Source of the DNA: Taklimakanibacter deserti
Lineage (GTDB): Bacteria; Pseudomonadota; Alphaproteobacteria; Rhizobiales; Aestuariivirgaceae
NCBI GenBank assembly: GCA_003574785.1
Contig: QORU01000010.1
Span: 1 to 64,000, forward strand
Length of the DNA stretch: 64,000 nucleotides
Direction: 5' to 3'
The notes under the pieces are model-generated. The model saw only the letters and a list, made by a program, of their open reading frames with translations. It did not search any database and was not told the DNA's origin. How positions within the stretch are numbered: position 1 is the stretch's first letter; every line of letters starts with the position of its first letter. Both the position numbers and the translations under genes were made by a program. Below, in pieces: positions 25,937-34,521 of the stretch.

Positions 25937-26791
25937 ATGAAGCGCACGCATCTGCCGCGCCAGGCCGGCGTCGGGTTCAAGCCGCAGCATTTCACCGACA
26001 TCGCGGAGGGCCGGCAGCCGGTAGGCTTCTTCGAGGTCCATGCCGAGAATTACATGGGCGATGGCGGCCTTCCGCATGCCCAGCTCAACCGCATCAGGGA
26101 GAACTATGCGCTGTCGCTGCACGGCGTCGGCCTGTCGATCGGATCGATGCAGGATCTCGACCGCGACCACCTGGCGCGGCTCAGCGCGCTCTGTGAGCGC
26201 TACCAGCCCGAGAGCTTCTCCGAGCATCTCGCCTGGTCAAGCCACGGCACGGTGTTCCTCAACGACCTCCTGCCCCTCCCCTACACGCAACAGACTCTCG
26301 ACCGCATCGTCGAGCATGTCGACCAGGTTCAATCGGCCTTGCGCCGGCAGATGCTCCTGGAGAACCCCGCGACCTATCTGCTATTCGCCGAGAGCACGAT
26401 CGCCGAAACCGATTTCCTCAACGAGATCGCGCGGCGCACTGGCTGCGGCCTGCTTCTCGACGTCAATAACGTCTTCGTGTCGGCGACCAACCACCAGCTC
26501 GACGCGACGGCCTATATCGCTGCCTTCCCGCTGCAGCATGTCGGTGAAATCCATCTGAGCGGCCACGCCGCGACCGAGGACGAGACAGGCGCTCCCCTTC
26601 TCATCGACACGCATGACACTCCGGTGACCGATCCCGTCTGGTCGCTCTATCAAAGCGTGATCGCGACGACCGGGCCTATCGCGAGCCTCGTCGAATGGGA
26701 CGACAAGATCCCGGCCTGGCCGGTTTTGCGGGCCGAGGCGGAAGCAGCACAAGCCATCCTCGACCGCGCCCCGGCGCGCCGTGCCGCATGA
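25937..26791 (+). CDS. bufB: MNIO family bufferin maturase (DUF692)
   Basis: 284 residues forming a TIM-barrel multinuclear iron oxygenase. Candidate metal ligands are visible in [43 protein letters not shown] and IDTHDTPV. In studied systems BufB oxidises precursor cysteines to thiooxazoles, together with BufC. ATG at 25937 has AAGGAG eight bases upstream. It follows two bufferin genes and precedes bufC by eight bases. Confidence 0.92.
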   Translation: MKRTHLPRQAGVGFKPQHFTDIAEGRQPVGFFEVHAENYMGDGGLPHAQLNRIRENYALSLHGVGLSIGSMQDLDRDHLARLSALCERYQPESFSEHLAWSSHGTVFLNDLLPLPYTQQTLDRIVEHVDQVQSALRRQMLLENPATYLLFAESTIAETDFLNEIARRTGCGLLLDVNNVFVSATNHQLDATAYIAAFPLQHVGEIHLSGHAATEDETGAPLLIDTHDTPVTDPVWSLYQSVIATTGPIASLVEWDDKIPAWPVLRAEAEAAQAILDRAPARRAA

Positions 26792-26798
26792 GGCAGCC

Positions 26799-27575
26799 AT
26801 GAGCAACATGACACAGGCGGCCTTTGCCGCAGCCCTGCTCGACCGGGCGAAGCCCGTGCCGCAAGGCCTGCGCTCCGCTTCCGGCAGCGCGCCTGCCAGG
26901 CGCTACGGCGTCTATCGCAACAATGTCGCGACGGGCCTCGCCCGCGCGCTCGCTGCGCGCTTTCCCATCACCGAGAAGATCGTCGGCGAGGAATTCTTCA
27001 CCGCCATGGCGCGCGACTTCGTGCTTGGCACGCCGCCCACCTCGCCGGTCCTCTTGCATTATGGCGGCGACTTCCCCGATTTCGTCGCGGCATTCCCGCC
27101 CGCCGCGGGCCTCCCCTATCTCGCCGACATCGTCCGGCTGGAGAACGCGCAAGTGAAGGCCTATCACGCGCGCGACATTGCCGCTGTCGATCCGCAGGCT
27201 CTGTCGCGCATCGCCCCCGAGCGCATGAGCGGCCTCGTTTTCATTTTCCATCCCGCGGCGACGGTCCTCACCTCGTCCCATCCCATCGTCACCATCTGGG
27301 CCATGAATTCGGGAGCCCAGGCGCTCGTCCCGATCGAGAACTGGCGGGCGGAGAACGCCCTCGTCACGCGTCCCGAGCTCACGGTTCTGACGCGCGAAAT
27401 CGGAGCGGGCAGCGCCTCGTTCCTCCTCGCCTTGATGAAGGGCGCAACCCTCGGCGAAGCCTATGAGAGCGCCATGGACGCGGATCCAGACTTCGATCTC
27501 GGCCGGAACCTGGCCGATCTCCTGCGCTCGGGCGCCGTTATCGACATCACCGCCGAACCGTCCCTGGAGGCGTGA
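26799..27575 (+). CDS. bufC: BufC/HvfC family protein (DUF2063)
   Basis: 258 residues. The N-terminal DUF2063 domain is recognised by RRYGVYRNNVATGLARALAA and RFPITEKIVGEEFFTAMARD. It is the partner of the MNIO enzyme in peptide recognition. Despite older 'DNA-binding' labels, its constant place beside bufB argues for a role in RiPP maturation. The stop is immediately followed by the DoxX gene. Confidence 0.9.
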   Translation: MSNMTQAAFAAALLDRAKPVPQGLRSASGSAPARRYGVYRNNVATGLARALAARFPITEKIVGEEFFTAMARDFVLGTPPTSPVLLHYGGDFPDFVAAFPPAAGLPYLADIVRLENAQVKAYHARDIAAVDPQALSRIAPERMSGLVFIFHPAATVLTSSHPIVTIWAMNSGAQALVPIENWRAENALVTRPELTVLTREIGAGSASFLLALMKGATLGEAYESAMDADPDFDLGRNLADLLRSGAVIDITAEPSLEA

Positions 27576-28007
27576 ATGGCCCTGGTGGAGAAAGTCATCG
27601 CCCTCTTCGAGCGCATTCCCTATGCGCTCATCGCCCTCATCGCCCGGGTGGCGCCCGCTGCCGTCTTCTGGCAGTCAGGGCAGACCAAGCTCGAGGGCTG
27701 GCATGTTTCCGACAATGCGATTTATCTGTTCCGCGAGGAATACCGGCTGCCCTTGATCGATCCTGTGATCGCGGCATATCTCGCCGCCTTTGCCGAGCAT
27801 TTCTTCCCTATCCTGCTGATGCTGGGGCTCGCCACCCGCTTCGCCGCTCTGGCGCTCCTCGGCATGACGCTCGTCATCGAGATCTTCGTCTATCCCGACG
27901 CTTGGCCGACGCATGGCACCTGGGCGGCCTGCTTCCTCCTCCTGATGGCGCAGGGCGCCGGCGACTGGTCGCTCGACCACTTCATCAGGGAGCGTCAGAC
28001 GCGCTGA
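27576..28007 (+). CDS. DoxX family membrane protein
   Basis: 143 residues with about four membrane segments and the DoxX pattern [19 protein letters not shown], then [20 protein letters not shown]. It corresponds to the last gene (gigD-like) of Caulobacter-type bufferin operons, where it may supply electrons or sit with the system at the inner membrane. ATG directly abuts the bufC stop. Confidence 0.88.
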   Translation: MALVEKVIALFERIPYALIALIARVAPAAVFWQSGQTKLEGWHVSDNAIYLFREEYRLPLIDPVIAAYLAAFAEHFFPILLMLGLATRFAALALLGMTLVIEIFVYPDAWPTHGTWAACFLLLMAQGAGDWSLDHFIRERQTR

Positions 28008-28835
28008 TCACAGCGGCGGCGGCTGCGGCGCGCTGTCGGCGCAACCGGCCACTTGCTGATCGAAATCGATGATCGATCCGGTCATCATGCCGGATTCATC
28101 GCTCGCCAGATAGGCGATGGCGCGCGAGACCTCGTCCGTCTTGAGCAGGCGCCCGAAAGGCAGCTTCTTCTCCGCCTCGGTGAGCCAGCCATCCTCCGCC
28201 TGGTGATAGGTCTTCATGATGCGGTCCTCGCCCGGCGTATCCATCCAGCCGATGCACAGGCCGTTCACCCTGATCTTGTGGCGCATGAGGCTGAAGGCGA
28301 CATTCTTGGTGAGGGTGATGAGGGCGCCCTTCGAGGCGCAATAAGCCGTGATGAAGGTCTGCCCGCCATGGCCCGACATCGAGATGATGTTGACCATGGT
28401 GCCGCCCGACTTCTCGCGCCGCATCAGCTTCGCCGCATCCTGCATGAGGAAGAACGGCGCCCGGACATTGACGGCGAACATCGTGTCGAAAAGCTCGGGG
28501 CTCGTATCCCAGATCGTGCCGCGATCGGTCATGCCGGCGACATTGACCAGGATATCGGCGCGCCCGAAAGCCTTGTCGGCGGCGGCGACGACGGCGCGGC
28601 TGTCCTCGACCGAGCCCAGATCGGCTTTCACGAAGACCGTCTTCGCTCCCTTCTTCTCCAGCGCCGCCTTGACCCTCTCGCCATTCTTGTCATTGCGGCC
28701 GCAGATCACCAAGCCCTTGGCGCCGCGATCGGCGAAAAGATGCGCCGTCGCCTCGCCCAGGCCCTGGGTGCCGCCGGTGACGATGGCGACTTTTCCGTCG
28801 AGTGTAGAAAGCTTGAAGGCGCCGACGCTGGTCAT
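28008..28835 (-). CDS. Short-chain dehydrogenase/reductase
   Basis: 275 residues with the classical SDR marks: VTGGTQGLGEATAHLF (cofactor), NVAGMTDRG, catalytic Ser in NIISMSGHGG and the YxxxK in YCASKGALITLTKN. Substrate unknown. Converges with the bufferin operon and has no obvious link to it. Confidence 0.9.
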   Translation of the reverse strand: MTSVGAFKLSTLDGKVAIVTGGTQGLGEATAHLFADRGAKGLVICGRNDKNGERVKAALEKKGAKTVFVKADLGSVEDSRAVVAAADKAFGRADILVNVAGMTDRGTIWDTSPELFDTMFAVNVRAPFFLMQDAAKLMRREKSGGTMVNIISMSGHGGQTFITAYCASKGALITLTKNVAFSLMRHKIRVNGLCIGWMDTPGEDRIMKTYHQAEDGWLTEAEKKLPFGRLLKTDEVSRAIAYLASDESGMMTGSIIDFDQQVAGCADSAPQPPPL

Positions 28836-28908
28836 GGCAAGGAACTCCCGCTGTAAGGCTCAGGAGTGACCTTCTAGCGATTCCGCGCCTTCATTTCCAT
28901 CGGCCAGC

Positions 28909-29235
28909 TTACTCGATGATCACCTGCACATAGACGGTGCCGCTCTTGGCGTAATAGACGCCGCCACAATTGTAGTAATAGGCGCCATAATAGGGACCAT
29001 AGACGCAGCCTCGCGGCAGCGTGCTGATCCGCACAGCGGTGCGGCGCACGACCCGGCGGGTCGTCCGCCGTGCCACGCCGGCATAGGAGAGCGGGGTCAG
29101 CGGATGCCCGATCCTCGCTTCCGCGGGTGAAACCGGGTTAAGACTGATGAACGGCACACCCCAGTCGAACGTGACATCCGAAAGAAGGAATGCCGCGACC
29201 AAAGCCAACGCCCCATATTTCCTGCCCTGTGTCAT
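28909..29235 (-). CDS. Small secreted Tyr/Gly-rich hypothetical protein
   Basis: 108 residues with an N-terminal hydrophobic export segment (GALALVAAFLLSDVTFDWGV), an Arg-rich middle (RRTTRRVVRRTAVR) and a tail rich in Tyr, Gly and two Cys (CVYGPYYGAYYYNCGGVYYA). Its ATG overlaps the stop of the DUF2092 gene as ATGA, so it is translated with it. Function unknown; an envelope protein is likely. Confidence 0.7.
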   Translation of the reverse strand: MTQGRKYGALALVAAFLLSDVTFDWGVPFISLNPVSPAEARIGHPLTPLSYAGVARRTTRRVVRRTAVRISTLPRGCVYGPYYGAYYYNCGGVYYAKSGTVYVQVIIE

Positions 29236-30017
29236 TGCGCTCCTCCCTCATTCGCCGCCGTCGGCAACTCATCGATTATGCCCAGTTCGCTCAAATCGAC
29301 CTTCTTGGCCGACGCCGGCTTATCGAATTTGAAGGTCGCGTCGGCGACCTTGGGCTCGGTTTTGAAGTTGCTGATCTGGAGCGTGTATTGGGGCGCCATG
29401 ACGATATGCTTGCTGGTGATCACATAGCGGAGCGGGAACGGATTCTCGCCGGCCGCGATCCAGATCTGCCAGTCGGTCTCGGGCGTGCGGAAAGCGAGAT
29501 ATTCGCATTCCACGCCATCGATAAAGGCGCTCGCAATGTGCTTGGCGTCGGTGACGTTGTCGATCAAGCCTTCAAAGACATTCGAGGCGAGAAGGTCGCC
29601 TCCCGGCGCATGGACACCGGCATCGGCGAGCCTGGCGATCAGGTCGTCAAGCGTGCCTTTCGCCTCGATCTGCGTATAGGCGTCAAGATGCTTGCCGAGG
29701 ACGCTCAATGTCGTGCCATCGAAGACGACGTCGAGATCGGCGAAGCCGCCGGTGCGCGTGATGTGGATCTTGTCCGGACGGCTGACCGTCGCCGTTCCCG
29801 AACTTACGAATTGCAGTTTCTGGAAGCCGTCGGTGACGGCCTCGAGCGTCGATTGATAGGAGAAGGAGAAAGCCTGCTGCTTGGCCATGTAATCGGACAT
29901 GGCCTTGAGAAGCTCGCGGGCATCGTCGGCCCATGCGCTGCCCGCAGGCAGAAGCCCGATCAGAAACACGCCGGCCGCGGCGTATTTCCTGACTGCACGA
30001 GAAGAAAATGAGATCAT
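29232..30017 (-). CDS. DUF2092 domain-containing periplasmic protein
   Basis: 261 residues from the ATG at 30017, preceded by GGGAGG and an eight-base spacer. Signal peptide YAAAGVFLIGLLPAGSAWAD, then ARELLKAMSDYMAKQQAFSF and a beta-rich body resembling lipoprotein-carrier (LolA-like) folds, as in DUF2092. It may bind lipid, but this is fold inference only. Co-transcribed with the small secreted protein downstream. Confidence 0.8.
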   Translation of the reverse strand: MISFSSRAVRKYAAAGVFLIGLLPAGSAWADDARELLKAMSDYMAKQQAFSFSYQSTLEAVTDGFQKLQFVSSGTATVSRPDKIHITRTGGFADLDVVFDGTTLSVLGKHLDAYTQIEAKGTLDDLIARLADAGVHAPGGDLLASNVFEGLIDNVTDAKHIASAFIDGVECEYLAFRTPETDWQIWIAAGENPFPLRYVITSKHIVMAPQYTLQISNFKTEPKVADATFKFDKPASAKKVDLSELGIIDELPTAANEGGAQ

Positions 30018-30176
30018 GAGTGAAGCCTCCCGATGAATTCTATCCTCAGCTCCAAAGCCGCGGATCCACATTAGTTTCCGCTGCGTAACGAGCGAGCGAT
30101 AGTTGGACCAAGGACCTATGTCAAGGCCTCGGATCACCTGGAGTGGCCGCTCAAAACATGACAGAGTCATGTCGCG

Positions 30177-31051
30177 ATGCCCCGTTATGCGATCATAGAG
30201 GCTCCCTCGGTGCTTGGCTTGTGGCCTCCGGGCTTCAGGACGCACCAAAAGTGCTCCTCGAAATGGGGCTTGGCGTCGGACTCGGCATTGCAGAAACTTT
30301 GCGCCTGGAGTCGCCGCCCTATGATCCGCGTCGCGATCCTGAAACACATATGCTCAACCCGCAAGGGCTCCTCGCCTATACGCAGACGCTGGCGCGCGAG
30401 GTCTGGAACATGCTGGAGGACAAGCATGTGCCTCTCATTCTCGGCGGCGATTGCAGCATCCTTTTAGGCCCGGCTCTGGCGCTGAAGGAACGCGGGCGCT
30501 ACGGGCTTCTCTTCGTCGACGGCCATATGGACTACTGGGATGCCAGGCTCGAGCCCTATGGCGAGGCGGCCTCGATGGATCTGGCGCTGGTGACCGGCAA
30601 CGGGCCGGCGCTGCTCTCCAATATCGATGGGCTGGGTCCCTATTTCCGTCCGGAGGACTGTTGCGCCTATGGCACGCGCGATCATCTGCAGGACAAAGAC
30701 TTCATCGAGACGCCCTATCCGAAGGAGCTCGAGCGCATCGATGTGCGGCAAGCGCATGCGCAGGGCGCCCAGGGTGTCGAACAGGTCTTGGCCCGGGTGA
30801 CGAAGGACGAGCTCGAAGGCTTCTGGATCCATTTCGACGTCGATGTGCTGGACGACGAGATCATGCCGGCGGTCGAGTACCGGATGAAGGACGGCTTGTC
30901 CTATGAGGAACTGACCCGCCTGCTCAGCGCCGCTTTCGCCACGGGCAAGGTCATGGGCATGACGCTCACCATCTATAATCCCAATCTCGACCCACAGCGC
31001 TGGATCGCCCGCCGGCTCGTGGCGAAGCTACTCGAGATATTGAAGCCCTAG
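30177..31051 (+). CDS. Arginase/ureohydrolase family protein with apparent N-terminal frameshift
   Basis: The family-like N-terminus MPRYAIIEAPSVLGLWPPGF reads from the ATG at 30177. From about 30236 the homologous sequence continues in a different frame (DAPKVLLEMGLGVGLG onward) through to the stop at 31051. One missing base near 30232-30245 explains this. Metal-site motifs GGDCSILLG, FVDGHMDYWD and HFDVDVLDD are intact, so the enzyme core is preserved. Either the gene is a recent pseudogene, or the reading is an assembly error, or translation begins at another start (GTG at 30143, in the downstream frame) with an unrelated N-terminus. Substrate not predicted. Confidence 0.8.
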
Positions 31052-31470
31052 TCAGGCGGCTCTTGCGGATATTGCACGGCATCAGCCGGGATGACGACGC
31101 CGGGCAGCTTGCGCATGATCCATATATGGATGGCGTGCGTCATGTCGATGGGATCGTCGAGGGAGCCCGCTTTTATCGTAAGGGTCTCTGCTATACCTTG
31201 GCGCTCATGCCACAGGCGCGAGCCGCAGCTCGGACAGAAGGCGCATCTGACATGTCGGCCGCTATCGGCCGGGCGCGTCCAGAATTCCGGGCTGCCTTGC
31301 GTCAGTCGAAAGCCCGAGCGCCGAACCACCAGCGACATGCCGAAAGCGGAAGCCGATTGCTTGCGGCATTCGGCGCAGTGGCAGATATAAAGCGCATGAG
31401 GCTCGCCTGCGCTCTCATAGCGTACCGCGCCACACTGGCATCCACCGGACCGCATTGCCGGTTCCGTCAC
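31048..31470 (-). CDS. GFA family zinc protein (glutathione-dependent formaldehyde-activating type)
   Basis: 140 residues with the cysteine pattern GGCQCGAVRYES, ICHCAECRKQSASAF and CAFCPSCGSRLW that binds two zinc ions in the GFA fold. Only some members act on formaldehyde-glutathione adducts, so the formaldehyde link is a possibility. GTG start overlaps the stop of a small ribbon-helix-helix gene (GTGA), and the end overlaps the arginase-family gene by four bases. Confidence 0.85.
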   Translation of the reverse strand: MTEPAMRSGGCQCGAVRYESAGEPHALYICHCAECRKQSASAFGMSLVVRRSGFRLTQGSPEFWTRPADSGRHVRCAFCPSCGSRLWHERQGIAETLTIKAGSLDDPIDMTHAIHIWIMRKLPGVVIPADAVQYPQEPPD

Positions 31471-31619
31471 CTTTCGCGGTCTTTACGAATAAAGTCCGAT
31501 CGTGCAGCTGCAATGACAATCTCATGCAGCTCCTGCTCAAGAGAACGCCCCTTGCTTGCAGCACGCCTCTCGAGACGCTCGATGACATCGTCTGGAAGAT
31601 CGATGAGAATATCGGCCAC
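31467..31619 (-). CDS. FitA-like ribbon-helix-helix protein (50 residues), no toxin partner
   Basis: GTG at 31619 preceded by AGGAGG with six bases between. The product reads VADILIDLPDDVIERLERRA, then ASKGRSLEQELHEIVIAAAR and SDFIRKDRER. The LPDDVxxRLxxRAAxxGRSLEQEL pattern is that of FitA/VapB-type antitoxins, which bind DNA as dimers. No PIN-domain toxin follows; instead the stop overlaps the GFA gene start. It may be an orphan antitoxin or a dedicated repressor of the GFA gene. Confidence 0.75.
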   Translation of the reverse strand: MADILIDLPDDVIERLERRAASKGRSLEQELHEIVIAAARSDFIRKDRER

Positions 31620-31676
31620 GCCCGCCTCCTGATGCACTATTAATCAATAGCACACCTGAGGGCGAATTGGCCTAGA

Positions 31677-32090
31677 TTAGACCTTACGGTAGGCCTTGTT
31701 CAGCTGCACCATCGGGTGGTTGGGCGACATCTGGAACTTGATCAGCAATTCGCGCGCCATCATGTCGCGGTCCTGCTGATTGTCGGGCAGCTTCACATTC
31801 TTGGGAATGCGCACCCAGCCGTTGCAATTGCGGTCGAAGATGGCGGGCTCGCCCTCTTCGTAGCCCATATGCACGTCTTCGAGCCAGTTGAGGTCGTCCC
31901 AGCCCATGAACTCCAGATAGCCCTTGAGGAAGGGCGTCAAGCGCTTGTAGTCGGGGATCAGGTTCACGTCATAGCGGTAGCCGATATGCTGACCGATCTC
32001 CTTCTCGCGCGAGGAGGAAAGGCCGGCCTTGTCCTTGATGAACTGGTCGACCGACTTGATGTCCGAGCCTTTGTAGCTTGTGCCTGCCAT
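31677..32090 (-). CDS. Uncharacterised protein at the end of the glxBCD-type operon
   Basis: 137 residues, soluble, with no motif I recognise. It opens MAGTSYKGSDIKSVDQFIKD and has LEFMGWDDLNWLEDVHMGYE and ELLIKFQMSPNHPMVQLNKA. It is rich in aromatic and acidic residues and follows the glutamate-synthase-like gene in the same operon. A role as a small subunit or assembly partner of that complex is inferred from position only. Confidence 0.75.
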   Translation of the reverse strand: MAGTSYKGSDIKSVDQFIKDKAGLSSSREKEIGQHIGYRYDVNLIPDYKRLTPFLKGYLEFMGWDDLNWLEDVHMGYEEGEPAIFDRNCNGWVRIPKNVKLPDNQQDRDMMARELLIKFQMSPNHPMVQLNKAYRKV

Positions 32091-32138
32091 GTCTTGTCTC
32101 CTTGAGAGTTCCTCTGCCCCGCGAGGCCGGAGGGCTGC

Positions 32139-33629
32139 TCAGTATTTGTGATAGTTCCCGCCTTCCATGCCGACCGTGTAGTTGGTGCCGGCGAGCGGCA
32201 CCTTGCACATGGCGGAGGCTTCCATGGTGAGGGCAGCGAGGTCCTCGGGCTCGAGCGAATGGATGTTCGTCTTGCCGCAGGCGCGGGCCAAAAGCTGCGC
32301 TTCCATGGTCAGCGTATGGAGGAAGTTGTAGACGCGCTCGGCCGCCTTGTCGGGATCGAGGCGCTGCCTGAGCACCGGATCCTGGGTCGCGACGCCGACC
32401 GGGCAGCGGCCGGTATGGCAGTGATAGCAGAAACCGGCATCGACGCCGATCTCGGCCGGATAGTCGGTCACGCCCTCGATGTGCTTGTTGCAATTGAGAG
32501 CCATGAGCACCGAATGGCCGATGGCGATGGCATCCGCCCCGAGAGCGAGCGCCTTGGCGACGTCGCCGCCATTCCTGATGCCGCCAGCATAGACGAGCGA
32601 GATCTCGCCCTTCTTGCCAAGCTCGTCGATGGCACGCCTGGCCTCGCGGATCGCCGCAATGCCGGGAACGCCCGTGTCTTCGGTGGCAATATGCGGACCG
32701 GCGCCCGTGCCGCCTTCCATGGCGTCGATATAGATCGAATCGGGATCGCACTTCACCGCCATGCGCACATCGTCATAGACGCGCGCGGCGCCGAGCTTGA
32801 GCTGGATCGGGATTTCCCAATTGGTCGCCTCGCGGATCTCCTGGATCTTGAGCGCCAGATCGTCGGGGCCGAGCCAGTCCGGGTGACGGGCGGGCGAGCG
32901 CTGGTCGATGCCGGCCGGCAGCGAGCGCATCTCGGCGACCTGGTCGGTCACCTTCTGGCCCATCAGATGGCCGCCGAGGCCGACCTTGCAGCCCTGGCCG
33001 ATGAAGAATTCGCAGGCATCGGCGAGCCTGAGATGATGCGGGTTGAAGCCATAGCGCGACTGGATGCACTGGTAGAACCACTTCATCGAATAGCGCCGCT
33101 CGTCGGGGATCATGCCGCCCTCGCCCGAGCAGGTGGCGGAGCCCGCCATGGTGGCGCCGCGGGCGAGCGCGATCTTGGCCTCATAAGAGAGCGCGCCGAA
33201 GGACATGCCGGTCACATAGACCGGAATGTCGAGCACCATCGGACGCTTGGCGCGCGGGCCAATGATCGTCTTGGTGTCGCATTTCTCGCGATAGCCTTCG
33301 ATGACGAAGCGGGTGAGCGTGCCCGGCAGGAAAGTCAGGTCGTCCCAATGCGGGATCTTCTTGAACAGCGAGAAGCCGCGCATGCGGTAGCGGCCGAGCT
33401 CCGACTTGATGTGGATGTCGTTCATGACCTCCGGCGTGAAGATCTTGGACGAGCCCAGGATGTATTTCTTGCTCTCGGCTGGCGCCCGCGAAAGGGCGGC
33501 AAGCCCGGTCGCGGTGCGCTTGACGGCGCCGTTGCCGTTCGATTTCACGAGCGCCAGCGCGCGCGGTTTCGCTTTTGCCTTCACCGGTGCCGATTTCGCT
33601 TTGGTTTTCTTGGCCGCTTTTTTAGCCAT
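32139..33629 (-). CDS. glxD: FMN-binding glutamate synthase family protein (GlxD / MgsC-like)
   Basis: 496 residues. After a Lys/Ala-rich leader of about 30 residues comes a glutamate-synthase FMN domain (PVYVTGMSFGALSYEAKIAL, DAMEGGTGAGPH, GGIRNGGDVAKALALGADA) and an iron-sulfur cysteine cluster CYHCHTGRCPVG. With the amidotransferase and GXGXG genes it makes a split glutamate synthase. Such three-subunit forms include GlxBCD of Sinorhizobium and N-methylglutamate synthase (MgsABC), which joins methylamine to glutamate. Methylamine context favours the latter, without proof. Confidence 0.85.
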   Translation of the reverse strand: MAKKAAKKTKAKSAPVKAKAKPRALALVKSNGNGAVKRTATGLAALSRAPAESKKYILGSSKIFTPEVMNDIHIKSELGRYRMRGFSLFKKIPHWDDLTFLPGTLTRFVIEGYREKCDTKTIIGPRAKRPMVLDIPVYVTGMSFGALSYEAKIALARGATMAGSATCSGEGGMIPDERRYSMKWFYQCIQSRYGFNPHHLRLADACEFFIGQGCKVGLGGHLMGQKVTDQVAEMRSLPAGIDQRSPARHPDWLGPDDLALKIQEIREATNWEIPIQLKLGAARVYDDVRMAVKCDPDSIYIDAMEGGTGAGPHIATEDTGVPGIAAIREARRAIDELGKKGEISLVYAGGIRNGGDVAKALALGADAIAIGHSVLMALNCNKHIEGVTDYPAEIGVDAGFCYHCHTGRCPVGVATQDPVLRQRLDPDKAAERVYNFLHTLTMEAQLLARACGKTNIHSLEPEDLAALTMEASAMCKVPLAGTNYTVGMEGGNYHKY

Positions 33630-33663
33630 GACGGTTCCTCACCTCACTTCTTCGCCCAATGAC

Positions 33664-34521
33664 TCAGAGCACCAGCTTCTTTTCGCCAGGCTCGAGATTG
33701 TCGTAGTTCCACAATTGTTTGCCGGCGACGATCTTCTTGAAGTGGCCGATGCCCTTGTCGGGATAGAGCCCGTACATCTTGAGCTTGCGGGTCAGCCACT
33801 CGCGATCGAGGGCGGTCATCTCGCCCGGCACCGCATCGACACCGAGGCTCCTCGCCTCGCCGCCGAGATAGATGGTGCCGTCATACATCGAGTCGCCCAG
33901 GTTCTTGCCGGCATTGCCGCAGATCACCATGCGGCCGCGCTGCATCATGAAGCCCGAGAACGAGCCGGTGTCGCCGCCGACGATGATGTTGCCGCCCTTC
34001 TGGTCGATGCCGGTGCGGGCGCCGACCGAGCCCTTGCAGACGATGTCGCCGCCGCGCAGCGCAGCGCCGAACTGCGAGCCCGCATTCTTCTCTATGAGAA
34101 TGGTGCCGGCCAGCATGTTCTCACCGCACGCCCAGCCGACGCGGCCCTTGACCTTCACATTCGGCCCGTCGAGCAGACCCAGCGCGAAATAGCCGCAGGA
34201 GCCTTCGATATAGAGGTTGAGCCTATTGAGGATGCCGACGGCGAGCGAATGCTTGGAGCCCGGATTCTGCAGCACGATCGTGCCATAGCCGCGCTTCATC
34301 AGATCGCGCAATTGCGCGTTGATCTGCTTCGAGTCGAGCTTCTCGCAATCGAGCTCGGCGCGCTTGTTGAAGTCGACATCGAGCGCGTCGGGATAGCCGT
34401 AGCCCGTCCCCTCCTCGGTCACATCGAAGAAGCGCTGCTGCGTCTTGCCGCGCAAGGCCTCGGTGTGCATGCCCATGTCATGCGAGACATGGGCCTGTTT
34501 CGTGGTGGTCAAGCCCGCCAT
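33664..34521 (-). CDS. glxC: GXGXG-domain protein (GlxC / MgsB-like)
   Basis: 285 residues containing the beta-helix GXGXG domain of glutamate synthase as a separate chain (GRVGWACGENMLAGTILIEK, GGDIVCKGSVGARTG, IIVGGDTGSFSGFMM). This part is structural in the complete enzyme. The ATG overlaps the end of the amidotransferase gene by 13 bases. Confidence 0.85.
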   Translation of the reverse strand: MAGLTTTKQAHVSHDMGMHTEALRGKTQQRFFDVTEEGTGYGYPDALDVDFNKRAELDCEKLDSKQINAQLRDLMKRGYGTIVLQNPGSKHSLAVGILNRLNLYIEGSCGYFALGLLDGPNVKVKGRVGWACGENMLAGTILIEKNAGSQFGAALRGGDIVCKGSVGARTGIDQKGGNIIVGGDTGSFSGFMMQRGRMVICGNAGKNLGDSMYDGTIYLGGEARSLGVDAVPGEMTALDREWLTRKLKMYGLYPDKGIGHFKKIVAGKQLWNYDNLEPGEKKLVL

